Below the pieces are notes generated by a model, which worked only from the letters and a program-made list of their open reading frames with translations, did no database searches and had not been told where the DNA came from. DNA of 35,879 nucleotides. Origin: Comamonadaceae bacterium. GTDB lineage: Bacteria > Pseudomonadota > Gammaproteobacteria > Burkholderiales > Burkholderiaceae_C. Where the stretch lies: NCBI GenBank assembly GCA_947452785.1, contig CANGDZ010000033.1, positions 1 to 35,879 on the forward strand. The letters run 5' to 3'. Shown in pieces: positions 27,646 to 34,885 of the stretch. Position numbers and translations under genes: made by a program. Position 1 is the stretch's first letter. Every line of letters begins with the position of its first letter.

Positions 27646-27736
27646 CATTCGCTGAGTGGGGCGGTTCCTGACACGGCGACTTTAGGCGCGCAGTGCCCCC
27701 CCCCGCCGTGGCCGGTGCCGCCCCGCTCGGCGAATG
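27646..27736. repeat. Long hairpin B downstream of aroG
   Basis: The 19-base arm CATTCGCTGAGTGGGGCGG at 27646-27664 pairs with 27718-27736 at 17 positions as Watson-Crick and at two as G-U in a + strand transcript, so the full arm is paired in RNA. Inside it, CACGGCG at 27672-27678 pairs with CGCCGTG at 27704-27710. Confidence 0.7.
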
Positions 27737-27770
27737 ACCCAGCGAATATCCCGGCAAATACCTGAATGAA

Positions 27771-29171
27771 TTACTTCGCCAACGCCGCCAGTAGCCTTGC
27801 GTGAATCCCACCAAAGCCGCCATTGCTCATGCACAGCACATGGTCGCCCGGTTGCACCTGGGCCAGCACCTGGTCAAGCACTTCGTCGATGTGGGCACCG
27901 ACTTGTGCACGCTCGCCCATGGGCGCTAGCGCGGCGCGGGCGTCCCACTCCAGACCGCCGCTGTGGCAAAAGGCCAAATCGACTTCTTCTAAACTCCAAG
28001 GCAATTGGGCTTTCATGGCGCCCAGTTTCATGGTGTTGCTGCGCGGCTCAAAGATCGCCAGAATGCGCGCCTTGGCGCCGATCTGGCGGCGCAGACCATT
28101 GACGGTGGTGCGAATCGCCGTGGGGTGGTGTGCAAAATCGTCGTACACCGTGATGCTGCCACCTTCCTTTAGGACCTTGCCGCGTACTTCCATCCGGCGT
28201 TTGACGTTTTCAAAACTGGCCAGCGCCTGCGCAGCCACATCTGGCGCCACACCGACATGTTGGGCGGCGGCGATGGCCGCTAGGGCGTTGAGCTGGTTGT
28301 GTACCCCGCCGATAGCCCATTGCACTTGCGCCACCACCTGCCCGGCTTGCAGCACGGCAAAGTCCGAGGGCTCACCTTGGGCGGTGAAATCGCTCACGGC
28401 CGCGCCAAAAGTACGCACCTCGCTCCAGCATCCTTGTGCCAGAACGCGAGCCAAACTCTCCTCTAACCCATTCACCACCACCCGCCCTGTGCTGGGCACG
28501 GTACGCACTAAATGGTGGAATTGACGCTCGATAGCGGCGAGATCGGCGAAGATGTCGGCGTGATCGAACTCCAGGTTGTTCAGAATGGCGGTGCGCGGAC
28601 GGTAGTGGACGAACTTGCTGCGTTTGTCGAAAAACGCGGTGTCGTATTCGTCGGCCTCGATCACAAACAGCGACGCCGCCTCGGGTCTGGCGGGCGCGCC
28701 CAAGCGGGCTGAGACACCAAAATTCAGCGGTACACCGCCCACCAAAAAGCCCGGTTGCTTGCCGGCGTGCTCCAATATCCAGGCCAGCATGGAGGTGGTG
28801 GTGGTTTTGCCATGGGTGCCAGCCACGGCCAACACGTGGCGGCCTTGCAGCACATGCTCGGCCAGCCATTGTGGGCCGCTGGTGTAGGGCAGGCCGGCGT
28901 CCAAAATAGCTTCCATCAGCGGGAATTTGGGGCTGCCGTCACTCAGGCGAGCGCGACTGACCACATTGCCCACCACATACATATCGGCTTTCAAAGCCAG
29001 TTGATCGGCTGAAAAGCCTTCAATCAACTCAATACCCAAGGCCCGCAGTTGGTCGCTCATGGGCGGGTAGACCCCGGCGTCGCAACCTGTCACTTTGTGC
29101 CCTGCTTCACGCGCCAAGGCGGCCAATCCTCCCATGAAGGTGCCGCAAATACCCAAAATATGAATGTGCAT
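27771..29171 (-). CDS. mpl: UDP-MurNAc:L-Ala-gamma-D-Glu-meso-DAP ligase Mpl
   Basis: Mpl re-attaches tripeptide recovered from old peptidoglycan to UDP-MurNAc, by-passing MurC, MurD and MurE. The 466-residue protein starts MHIHILGICGTFMGGLAALA, with the MurC/Mpl-type nucleotide motif, then has the P-loop [39 protein letters not shown] (typical of Mpl) and the C-terminal DDFAHHPTAIRTTVNGLR and FEPRSNTMK. The open frame extends upstream to 29237, but those residues are unrelated to the family and overlap the divergent gene. No Shine-Dalgarno is seen. TAGAAT on the - strand (29180-29185) ends nine bases before the ATG and may be its -10 element. Confidence 0.96.
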   Translation of the reverse strand: MHIHILGICGTFMGGLAALAREAGHKVTGCDAGVYPPMSDQLRALGIELIEGFSADQLALKADMYVVGNVVSRARLSDGSPKFPLMEAILDAGLPYTSGPQWLAEHVLQGRHVLAVAGTHGKTTTTSMLAWILEHAGKQPGFLVGGVPLNFGVSARLGAPARPEAASLFVIEADEYDTAFFDKRSKFVHYRPRTAILNNLEFDHADIFADLAAIERQFHHLVRTVPSTGRVVVNGLEESLARVLAQGCWSEVRTFGAAVSDFTAQGEPSDFAVLQAGQVVAQVQWAIGGVHNQLNALAAIAAAQHVGVAPDVAAQALASFENVKRRMEVRGKVLKEGGSITVYDDFAHHPTAIRTTVNGLRRQIGAKARILAIFEPRSNTMKLGAMKAQLPWSLEEVDLAFCHSGGLEWDARAALAPMGERAQVGAHIDEVLDQVLAQVQPGDHVLCMSNGGFGGIHARLLAALAK

Positions 29172-29179
29172 GGGCACTG

Positions 29180-29185
29180 ATTCTA
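29180..29185 (-). promoter_or_regulatory. Candidate mpl -10 element
   Basis: On the - strand this reads TAGAAT (5 of 6 matches to TATAAT), with its last base nine bases from the mpl ATG. A -35 at usual spacing is not obvious. A very short or absent 5' leader is predicted. Confidence 0.35.
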
Positions 29186-29207
29186 GGCGCAGTTCGGAGG
29201 TCCGGTG

Positions 29208-29213
29208 CACAAT
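29208..29213 (+). promoter_or_regulatory. Candidate -10 element of the gene divergent from mpl
   Basis: CACAAT (4 of 6 matches to TATAAT) ends 7 bases before the ATG at 29220. It is weak alone, and is listed because the spacing is identical to that at lpxC, rodA, tldD and the aroG leader. Confidence 0.3.
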
Positions 29214-29219
29214 GGCCGG

Positions 29220-29834
29220 ATGGACGAATTGATGCAAGAGATTGCCGCATGCGCAGCCCGCTTGGTGGTTGAAGAAGGCTTGGAATATGGCGCGGCCAAA
29301 CGCCGAGCCGTCAAAACTTTGGGCTTACCGCAGCGCACGGCTTTGCCGTCCAATGACCTGATCGAGGACCAGGTGTATGAGTATATTGAATTGTTTTGCA
29401 GCGAGACACAACCCCAAGAACTGGCCGCATTGCGTGCCCATGCGCTGCAGTGGATGGTGCGTTTGCAAGACTTTCGCCCGCATCTGGGGGGCGCGGTATG
29501 GCGAGGCACGGCTACCCGACTTTCAGATATTTATCTGCAGTTGTTTTGCGATGACTCCAAATCAACAGAAATCGCGCTCATCAATATGAATTTGGCCTAC
29601 GACGTGACCACCGTGAAAGGCTTTCATGGCGAAGCGGTGGATGCGTTGAGCATGCACAGTTTCTGCCAGGCCTTGGGGGAAGACATTGGCGTGCACCTGC
29701 TGATCTATGACCATGACGATGTGCGCGGCGCCTTGAAACCTGATGCCCATGGGCGCACGGCCCGAGGCGATGCCAAGGCCTTGAAGAAACTTATTGAGAG
29801 CAAATACGAGCATGAAGACGCTGAAAGAGAATGA
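29220..29834 (+). CDS. Uncharacterised protein with nucleotidyltransferase-like motif
   Basis: I do not recognise a named function. The 204-residue product is soluble, with an N-terminal helical part (EIAACAARLVVEEGLEYGAAKRRA) and a central stretch HLGGAVWRGTATRLSDIYLQLFCDD at about 88-112. That stretch resembles the GG/GS...SDIDL pattern of polymerase-beta-type nucleotidyltransferases, but the second metal acid is Tyr here (SDIY). Similar proteins beside mpl occur in related bacteria from memory, which hints at, but does not prove, a role near wall recycling. The ATG at 29220 is preferred. A GTG at 29205 has GGAGG only four bases before it and would add five residues. The stop lies one base before the next ATG. 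Confidence 0.7.
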   Translation: MDELMQEIAACAARLVVEEGLEYGAAKRRAVKTLGLPQRTALPSNDLIEDQVYEYIELFCSETQPQELAALRAHALQWMVRLQDFRPHLGGAVWRGTATRLSDIYLQLFCDDSKSTEIALINMNLAYDVTTVKGFHGEAVDALSMHSFCQALGEDIGVHLLIYDHDDVRGALKPDAHGRTARGDAKALKKLIESKYEHEDAERE

Positions 29835-29835
29835 A

Positions 29836-30375
29836 ATGAACGATCAAGCGGTGCTTAAGAAACGCATATGGCTGGCCGGCGCAGCCTGCGCCGCGGGTTT
29901 GGCCGGTGCTGGACTGGCATGGTGGCGTTTAACGCCCCAGCCGCCAGCGGATGCCAATGCAGAGGCTTTTTGGCAACTCAGTTTTGAGCAGCCTGACGGT
30001 AGCCCACTGGCCATGCAAGGGTTCAAGGGTAAGCCTTTACTGCTTAATTTTTGGGCCACATGGTGCCCACCTTGTGTGGAGGAATTGCCATTACTAGAGT
30101 CTATCTGGCGTCAAAACAGTGATAATAAGCTGCAAATTCTGGGTTTGGCTGTGGATCAGCCCAGTTCGGTGCGGCGTTTCTTGGCGCAAAATCAGCTGAC
30201 TTTCCCGATCGGTTTGGCCGGTTTGACGGGAACCGAGCTGGGTCGCAGTTTGGGCAACACCATGGCCGCCTTGCCATTCAGTGTGTTGTTCAATGCCCAG
30301 GGTCGGGTGTTGGCGCAAAAAATGGGCAAGTTGGAGGCCGCTGACCTGGCCGACTGGTTGGCGCAGTTGAAATAA
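29836..30375 (+). CDS. TlpA/ResA-family thiol:disulfide protein
   Basis: A membrane-anchored thioredoxin-fold protein of 179 residues. An N-terminal hydrophobic segment at about 11-31 directs it to the periplasmic side. The redox motif is in NFWATWCPPCVEELPLL (WCPPC at 76-80), and the cis-proline region is ALPFSVLFNAQG. TlpA-type proteins reduce periplasmic disulfides, for example in cytochrome maturation; the exact partner is unknown. I choose the ATG one base after the previous stop, with AAAGAGA just upstream. ATG 29812 and TTG 29794 lie inside the previous gene. A 137-base gap to accB follows. Confidence 0.88.
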   Translation: MNDQAVLKKRIWLAGAACAAGLAGAGLAWWRLTPQPPADANAEAFWQLSFEQPDGSPLAMQGFKGKPLLLNFWATWCPPCVEELPLLESIWRQNSDNKLQILGLAVDQPSSVRRFLAQNQLTFPIGLAGLTGTELGRSLGNTMAALPFSVLFNAQGRVLAQKMGKLEAADLADWLAQLK

Positions 30376-30512
30376 GGCTGAAATCGAAATTAAGGCGTAC
30401 GTTGAAACAGCCAAAAGAGCAGGAATAAATGCAAAATCCCGTCAAATGCCGGTGGATGGGTGCATATTTGGTGTAAATTCCAGCTTTTACGTTTGCTTAC
30501 GCGGGAGGTCTT

Positions 30513-30965
30513 ATGGATTTGCGAAAACTTAAAACGTTGATTGACTTGGTGTCTGACTCGAATGTATCGGAGTTGGAAATCACTGAGGCCGAAGGCAAAG
30601 TGCGTATTGTCAAAAGCAGCCCTCATGCTGCTCCTATGGCGATGAACGCCGTTCAGTACGCTGCAGCCCCTGTCGCAGCGGCCCCTGCGCCTGTGGCGGA
30701 GAGCGTTACCGCGGAGCCGGTTGTGCCGGTTGGTCACACCGTCAAATCCCCTATGGTGGGCACTTTCTATCGATCTGCCAGCCCTGGCGCCGCTTCTTTT
30801 GTCGAAATCGGCAGCGAAGTGAAAGAAGGCGACACCCTGTGCATCATCGAGGCGATGAAGATTTTGAACGAAATCGAATCCGACAAGTCGGGCAAGGTGA
30901 CCCGAATTTTGTGTGAAAACGGTCAGGCTGTGGAATACGGCCAAGCCATGTTCATCATCGAATAA
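30513..30965 (+). CDS. accB: Biotin carboxyl carrier protein of acetyl-CoA carboxylase
   Basis: AccB carries the biotin that moves CO2 from AccC to the carboxyltransferase in malonyl-CoA synthesis. The 150-residue protein has an N-terminal helical region, an Ala/Pro linker at about 39-75 ([14 protein letters not shown]) and the biotinyl domain with [11 protein letters not shown], biotinylated Lys116. A Shine-Dalgarno GGGAGG lies six bases before the ATG. The upstream 137-base gap must hold the promoter. TAAATT at 30474-30479 is a possible -10, but no good -35 was seen. accC follows 17 bases later. Confidence 0.97.
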   Translation: MDLRKLKTLIDLVSDSNVSELEITEAEGKVRIVKSSPHAAPMAMNAVQYAAAPVAAAPAPVAESVTAEPVVPVGHTVKSPMVGTFYRSASPGAASFVEIGSEVKEGDTLCIIEAMKILNEIESDKSGKVTRILCENGQAVEYGQAMFIIE

Positions 30966-30982
30966 TCCACCACGGGGATTGC

Positions 30983-32332
30983 ATGTTCAAGAAAATTTTG
31001 GTGGCCAACCGTGGCGAAATTGCTTTACGTATCCAGCGCGCTTGCCGTGAACTGGGTATCAAAGCGGTCATGGTTTATTCAGAAGCCGATCGCGAAGCCA
31101 AATATGTGAAGTTGGCCGAAGAAGCCGTGTGTATTGGCCCTGCGCCTTCAGGTCTGAGCTACCTCAATATGCCGGCCATCATTTCGGCGGCTGAAGTGAC
31201 CGACGCTGAGGCGATTCACCCAGGCTATGGCTTTTTGAGTGAGAACGCCGATTTTGCCGAGCGGGTTGAGAAAAGCGGTTTCCAATTCATCGGTCCCACG
31301 CCTGAATCGATCCGCATCATGGGCGACAAGGTCTCGGCCAAGCAGGCCATGATCCGCGCCGGCGTGCCTTGCGTGCCTGGTTCTGAAGGCGAGTTGCCCG
31401 ACGATCCTGCGCAGGTCCGCCGGATCGCCAAAAGCGTGGGTTACCCGGTCATCATCAAAGCCGCAGGCGGTGGTGGCGGGCGTGGCATGCGCGTGGTGCA
31501 CACTGAAGCGGCCTTGATCAATGCCGTGCAAATGACCAAGGCCGAAGCTGGTGCTGCGTTCAACAATCCTGCGGTGTACATGGAAAAGTACCTGCAAAAT
31601 CCGCGGCACATCGAGATCCAGATACTGGCCGACAAGCACCGCAATGTGGTGTATCTGGGTGAGCGTGATTGTTCTATGCAAAGGCGCCACCAAAAAGTCA
31701 TCGAAGAGGCGCCGGCCCCTGGCATTCCGCGCAAACTGATTGAAAAAATCGGTGAGCGCTGTGTCGCCGCCTGTAAAAAAATCAATTACCGCGGTGCCGG
31801 TACGTTTGAGTTCTTGTATGAAAACGGCGAGTTCTATTTCATCGAAATGAACACTCGCGTGCAAGTCGAGCATCCCGTGACCGAATGGATCACCGGTGTG
31901 GACATCGTGCGCACCCAGATCATTGTCGCAGCGGGCGAGAAGTTGCCTTTCACCCAGAGGCAGATTCAAATTCACGGCCACTCCATCGAGTGCCGCGTCA
32001 ATGCCGAAGACCCGTTCAAGTTCACCCCTTCGCCGGGCCGCATCACCACTTGGCATGCTCCGGGTGGTCCGGGTGTGCGGGTTGACTCGCATATCTACAA
32101 CAATTATTTTGTGCCGCCCAATTACGACTCGATGATCGGCAAAATCATTGTTCATGGTGATACCCGCGAACAAGCTATTGCGCGCATGCAAACCGCGTTG
32201 GCTGAAACGGTGGTCGAGGGCATCAACACCAATATTGCGCTGCACCGTGAGTTGATGGTCGATGCCAAGTTCATGGCCGGCGGCACCAACATTCACTATT
32301 TGGAAGAGTGGCTTAGCAACCACAAGCGATAA
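30983..32332 (+). CDS. accC: Biotin carboxylase subunit of acetyl-CoA carboxylase
   Basis: AccC is the ATP-grasp enzyme that carboxylates biotin on AccB with bicarbonate. The 449-residue protein matches E. coli AccC in length. It opens [20 protein letters not shown] and shows the glycine-rich ATP loop [31 protein letters not shown], and the active site [20 protein letters not shown]. The accB-accC pair is conserved in bacteria. prmA starts two bases after the stop, so the three are probably co-transcribed. Confidence 0.98.
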   Translation: MFKKILVANRGEIALRIQRACRELGIKAVMVYSEADREAKYVKLAEEAVCIGPAPSGLSYLNMPAIISAAEVTDAEAIHPGYGFLSENADFAERVEKSGFQFIGPTPESIRIMGDKVSAKQAMIRAGVPCVPGSEGELPDDPAQVRRIAKSVGYPVIIKAAGGGGGRGMRVVHTEAALINAVQMTKAEAGAAFNNPAVYMEKYLQNPRHIEIQILADKHRNVVYLGERDCSMQRRHQKVIEEAPAPGIPRKLIEKIGERCVAACKKINYRGAGTFEFLYENGEFYFIEMNTRVQVEHPVTEWITGVDIVRTQIIVAAGEKLPFTQRQIQIHGHSIECRVNAEDPFKFTPSPGRITTWHAPGGPGVRVDSHIYNNYFVPPNYDSMIGKIIVHGDTREQAIARMQTALAETVVEGINTNIALHRELMVDAKFMAGGTNIHYLEEWLSNHKR

Positions 32333-32334
32333 CC

Positions 32335-33231
32335 ATGTTTGAGTTGTGTCTCTTGTGCCCCGAAGACCGTGTCGAGGTATTGAGCGATGCGCTCGATGCC
32401 TTGGAGGCCTTGAGTGTGTCGGTCGAAGATGCCGATGCGGAAACCGCAGCCGAACAAGCGCTCTTTGGCGAGCCCGGCATGCCGGCGCCCAAAGACGGCT
32501 GGCTGCGCTCACGCATGGTGGCCTTGTTTCAAGAAGAGTCTGGCGCGCGTGAGGCGGCGCAGCTGCTGTCAGCGCAAGATTTTTTTGAAGGCTGCAACAT
32601 CGTTGCCGTGGTCGCCGTGGTCGAACAAGATTGGGTGCGCTTGACGCAATCGCAATTCACGCCTGTCGACATCACGCCTGATTTTTGGATCGTACCCACT
32701 TGGCACGAACCCCCCGCCCAAGCGAAACAGATTATCCGGCTTGACCCCGGTCTGGCATTTGGAACGGGCACCCACCCCACCACCCGCATGTGCTTGCGCT
32801 GGATCGCTTCGCATGATGTGACTGGCCAACGCGTGTTGGATTACGGCTGTGGCTCAGGCATTTTGGCCATTGGCGCAGCCAAATACGGGGCGCAAGCGAT
32901 TGATGCGGTAGACATTGATCAGGCCGCGGTCGAGTCCACCACCCTGAATGCGCAAGCCAACCACGTGACCTTGAACGCGGGCTTGCCTGAACTGGCACAA
33001 GGTGCCTACGACACCGTTCTGGCTAATATTTTGGCCACCCCTTTGAAAGTTTTAGCCCCCTTGCTGTGCGCCCATGTGGCTGCGGGTGGGGCTTTGGTTT
33101 TGGCCGGCATATTGGAGCGCCAAGCGGACGAACTCAAGTTGGCTTATGCGCCTTACATCAATTTGCAGGTCAGTGATACCCAAGAGGGTTGGATTTTGAT
33201 GACCGCCACGGCCCGTGCGGCTCACACCTGA
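32335..33231 (+). CDS. prmA: Ribosomal protein L11 methyltransferase PrmA
   Basis: PrmA trimethylates ribosomal protein L11 at lysines and the N-terminus using S-adenosylmethionine. The 298-residue protein has an N-terminal substrate domain and a C-terminal Rossmann methyltransferase domain with DPGLAFGTGTHPTTRMCL, the SAM motif VLDYGCGSGILAIGAAKYGA, the acidic VDIDQAAVEST and the NILATPL catalytic loop. The position directly after accC is widely conserved in betaproteobacteria. The zinc-ribbon gene follows after 13 bases. Confidence 0.97.
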   Translation: MFELCLLCPEDRVEVLSDALDALEALSVSVEDADAETAAEQALFGEPGMPAPKDGWLRSRMVALFQEESGAREAAQLLSAQDFFEGCNIVAVVAVVEQDWVRLTQSQFTPVDITPDFWIVPTWHEPPAQAKQIIRLDPGLAFGTGTHPTTRMCLRWIASHDVTGQRVLDYGCGSGILAIGAAKYGAQAIDAVDIDQAAVESTTLNAQANHVTLNAGLPELAQGAYDTVLANILATPLKVLAPLLCAHVAAGGALVLAGILERQADELKLAYAPYINLQVSDTQEGWILMTATARAAHT

Positions 33232-33244
33232 AGGAGCTTTGCGC

Positions 33245-34078
33245 ATGAGCTTGGTGACACAGTGCCCCCAATGCGCGCTACTTTTCCAGGTGCCAGCCGA
33301 CAAAGTAGCGCAGGCACAAGGCCAGGTGGGTTGTGAACAGTGTGCCCACGTGTTTGAGGCGCAAGCCTTTGCCATCCATGCGCCTGATGTGCCCTTGCAG
33401 GCCGATGCCTTTTTGGCAGCACCCCGGGTCGATGTAGAGGCTTTGCTTCGTCGCAAGGACGTGACCTCTGAGCCCTTGCCGCCTTCTGCTGCGCCTGTCG
33501 CTATGAGGGATTCTTCAGCGCCAGTGGCAGTGTCGCCTTCGCTGAGCGCCGATGCCGAGGCTTCCTTGCTGCCGAAATCCCACTTGCACAGTGCGCCAAC
33601 GCTCGCCTTAGAGGCGCCGGCAGACCAGTGGCTGCATCGCAGCCTGGCGCTGGTTCTTGTTGTGGGCCTGTGCCTACAAGCGTTGGTTTTTTTCAGAAAT
33701 GAACTGGCCGCTCGCTTGCCTGCCAGTCAACCAATTTTGAGTGCCCTGTGCATGCCCGCAAACTGCGATCTGAAGCCCTTGCGCCGTTGGAATGGCATCG
33801 TCATCGACGGCTCTTCTTTGGTCCGAGGCGATGCCGGCTATACCTTGAATGTGACTTTGAGAAACTCGGTGGAGGTTCCCTTGGCCATGACGGCGATGGA
33901 GATGACCTTGACGGACGATCAAGACCGGCCCTTGTTGCGCCGTGTGTTGAGTCCTTCGGACTTGGGCGCTCCTGATGTGTTGGCTGCGGGCCAAGCGTGG
34001 CAGCGAGCCTTGAAGGTGGAGTTCAATTCCACTGATGCCGACATTGCCGGTTACCGCCTAGTGAGTTTTTACCCCTGA
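33245..34078 (+). CDS. Zinc-ribbon membrane protein (DUF3426-like)
   Basis: A 277-residue protein with an N-terminal zinc ribbon, CPQC...CEQC (Cys7, Cys10, Cys30, Cys33), like the MJ0042-type finger. A low-complexity acidic and Pro/Ala linker follows, then a membrane segment at about 133-150. The C-terminal domain has CMPANCDLKPLRRWNGIVIDGSSL and a YTLNVTLRNSVEVPLAMTAMEMTLTD beta region, as in DUF3426 proteins. Function is unknown. The ATG has AAGGAG eight bases upstream; the open frame extends to 33215 inside prmA but without support. It ends the accB-accC-prmA group before a terminator. Confidence 0.85.
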   Translation: MSLVTQCPQCALLFQVPADKVAQAQGQVGCEQCAHVFEAQAFAIHAPDVPLQADAFLAAPRVDVEALLRRKDVTSEPLPPSAAPVAMRDSSAPVAVSPSLSADAEASLLPKSHLHSAPTLALEAPADQWLHRSLALVLVVGLCLQALVFFRNELAARLPASQPILSALCMPANCDLKPLRRWNGIVIDGSSLVRGDAGYTLNVTLRNSVEVPLAMTAMEMTLTDDQDRPLLRRVLSPSDLGAPDVLAAGQAWQRALKVEFNSTDADIAGYRLVSFYP

Positions 34079-34103
34079 TGCTTTGAGATGCGTAACGCAT
34101 AAA

Positions 34104-34137
34104 AAAACCCGATGCGTCACCGCACCGGGTTTTGTTT
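34104..34137. terminator. Bidirectional terminator between convergent genes
   Basis: AAAACCCG at 34104-34111 pairs with CGGGTTTT at 34126-34133, and an inner TGCG/CGCA pair (34113-34116, 34121-34124) closes a TCAC loop. A T-rich tail follows on the + strand, and a run of seven A (34101-34107) serves as T-tract on the - strand. It terminates both the zinc-ribbon gene and the H1-like gene. Confidence 0.9.
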
Positions 34138-34160
34138 TGCACTTTTAAGGGTGCTGAACT

Positions 34161-34697
34161 TCAGGGCTTGGCGGCCGAAGGAAACGGCCAGGCAGCTTGT
34201 GGGTTCAAAGTGGTTTGTGCCGCAGGGGCAGCGGGTGCTTTCGCCGCCTTTTTAGGGGCAGGCTTTTTAGCCGCTTTCTTGGCAGCTGGTTTTTTAGCAG
34301 CTGGTTTTTTGGCGGCCGCTTTTTTAGCAGCTGGTTTTTTGGCAGCTACAGCTTTTTTGGCTGGAGCAGCTTTTTTAGCGGCTGCTTTAGGAGCTGCTTT
34401 TTTCGCTGGAGCGGCTGCTTTTTTGGCTGCTGGCTTTTTGGCTGCTACAGCTTTTTTGGCTGGAGCGGCTTTCTTAGCTGGAGCGGCTTTTTTAGCGGCT
34501 GCTTTAGGAGCTGCTTTAGGAGCTGCTTTTTTGGCTGCTGGCTTTTTGGCGGCTACAGCTTTTTTGGCTGGAGCAGCTTTCTTAGCTGGAGCGGCTTTTT
34601 TAGCGGCGGGTTTCTTAGCGGCTACAACTTTTTTAGCTGGAGCGACTTTCTTTGCGGGCGCAGCTTTTTTAGCTGCTGGTTTTTTTGCAGTTGCCAT
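34161..34697 (-). CDS. Histone H1-like lysine/alanine-rich DNA-binding protein
   Basis: The 178-residue protein is almost entirely AAKK, PAKK and APKK repeats. It is strongly basic like the C-terminal tail of eukaryotic histone H1 and like AlgP/HctB-type bacterial proteins. It ends with a non-repetitive tail, TTLNPQAAWPFPSAAKP, which is of a type seen in Comamonadaceae relatives. It probably binds DNA non-specifically and shapes the nucleoid; no enzymatic domain is present. A clear Shine-Dalgarno AAGGAG stands eight bases before the ATG. The coding DNA contains a near-identical 86-base duplication, and repeat number is likely to vary between strains. Confidence 0.85.
   Translation of the reverse strand: MATAKKPAAKKAAPAKKVAPAKKVVAAKKPAAKKAAPAKKAAPAKKAVAAKKPAAKKAAPKAAPKAAAKKAAPAKKAAPAKKAVAAKKPAAKKAAAPAKKAAPKAAAKKAAPAKKAVAAKKPAAKKAAAKKPAAKKPAAKKAAKKPAPKKAAKAPAAPAAQTTLNPQAAWPFPSAAKP
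34414..34499. repeat. 86-base internal duplication, copy 1, in the H1-like gene
   Basis: This segment recurs at 34522-34607, shifted by 108 bases (36 codons), with only two differences. The reading frame is kept. Confidence 0.85.
34522..34607. repeat. 86-base internal duplication, copy 2, in the H1-like gene
   Basis: This is the second copy of 34414-34499. It differs by a T-to-G and a G-to-A change on the + strand. A 22-base spacer separates the copies. Confidence 0.85.
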
Positions 34698-34769
34698 GGT
34701 TATTCTCCTTGATCAAGTAGAAAATCAACAGAGGGAAACGCTGAATGCCTGTTGGACAGCATTAAGCGA

Positions 34770-34803
34770 TTCAAGGTGCTGAGGCAAGCCCCAACACCTT
34801 GAA
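34770..34803 (-). terminator. Hairpin between nrdB and the H1-like gene
   Basis: TTCAAGGTG at 34770-34778 and CACCTTGAA at 34795-34803 form a perfect 9-base stem with a 16-base loop. It lies 83 bases after the nrdB stop in the direction of transcription and could end nrdB messages. The downstream - strand sequence lacks a T-tract, so it may instead stabilise the 3' end or regulate the H1-like gene. Confidence 0.45.
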
Positions 34804-34885
34804 CACGGGAAAGCAATACCGTCAGAGCCTTGGAAGGCCGGTCGGGGTGTTGCTTGTATGTGGGTGACATGGATGATGTGCTAAC

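Larger units (their letters stand above)
27474..27770. other. Structured aroG-mpl intergenic region
   Basis: The 297 bases between the convergent aroG and mpl stops hold no convincing gene. They hold a set of nested inverted repeats: an outer stem (27509-27518 with 27742-27750, nine pairs and one bulged base), hairpin A (27525-27607) and hairpin B (27646-27736). Together these would form a three-way junction in RNA. There is also a run of nine C at 27696-27704. No T-tract follows either hairpin, so they are not standard terminators. Confidence 0.6.

Noticed and set aside
27477..27671. 64-codon open frame in the aroG-mpl gap
   Set aside because: It has no Shine-Dalgarno and no recognisable product. 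It lies over the inverted repeats that explain the sequence better.
27482..27789. GGCGGCGTT at 27482-27490 complementary to AACGCCGCC at 27781-27789 as a further closing stem
   Set aside because: The second copy is inside the mpl coding end, is short and GC-rich, and could easily be chance.
29205..29219. GTG start for the unknown gene beside mpl
   Set aside because: The GGAGG is only four bases away, and the ATG at 29220 gives a more natural start. It remains possible.
31148..32512. 454-codon open frame on the - strand opposite accC and prmA
   Set aside because: It is antisense to a fully recognisable accC, and its translation is rich in His and Arg without any family motif. It is a codon-bias shadow.
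34132..34782. Open frame on the + strand with repeated AFLAAGFLAA units resembling a hydrophobic repeat protein
   Set aside because: The repeats are the mirror of the AAKK codons on the other strand. The - strand frame has a Shine-Dalgarno and a known protein type.
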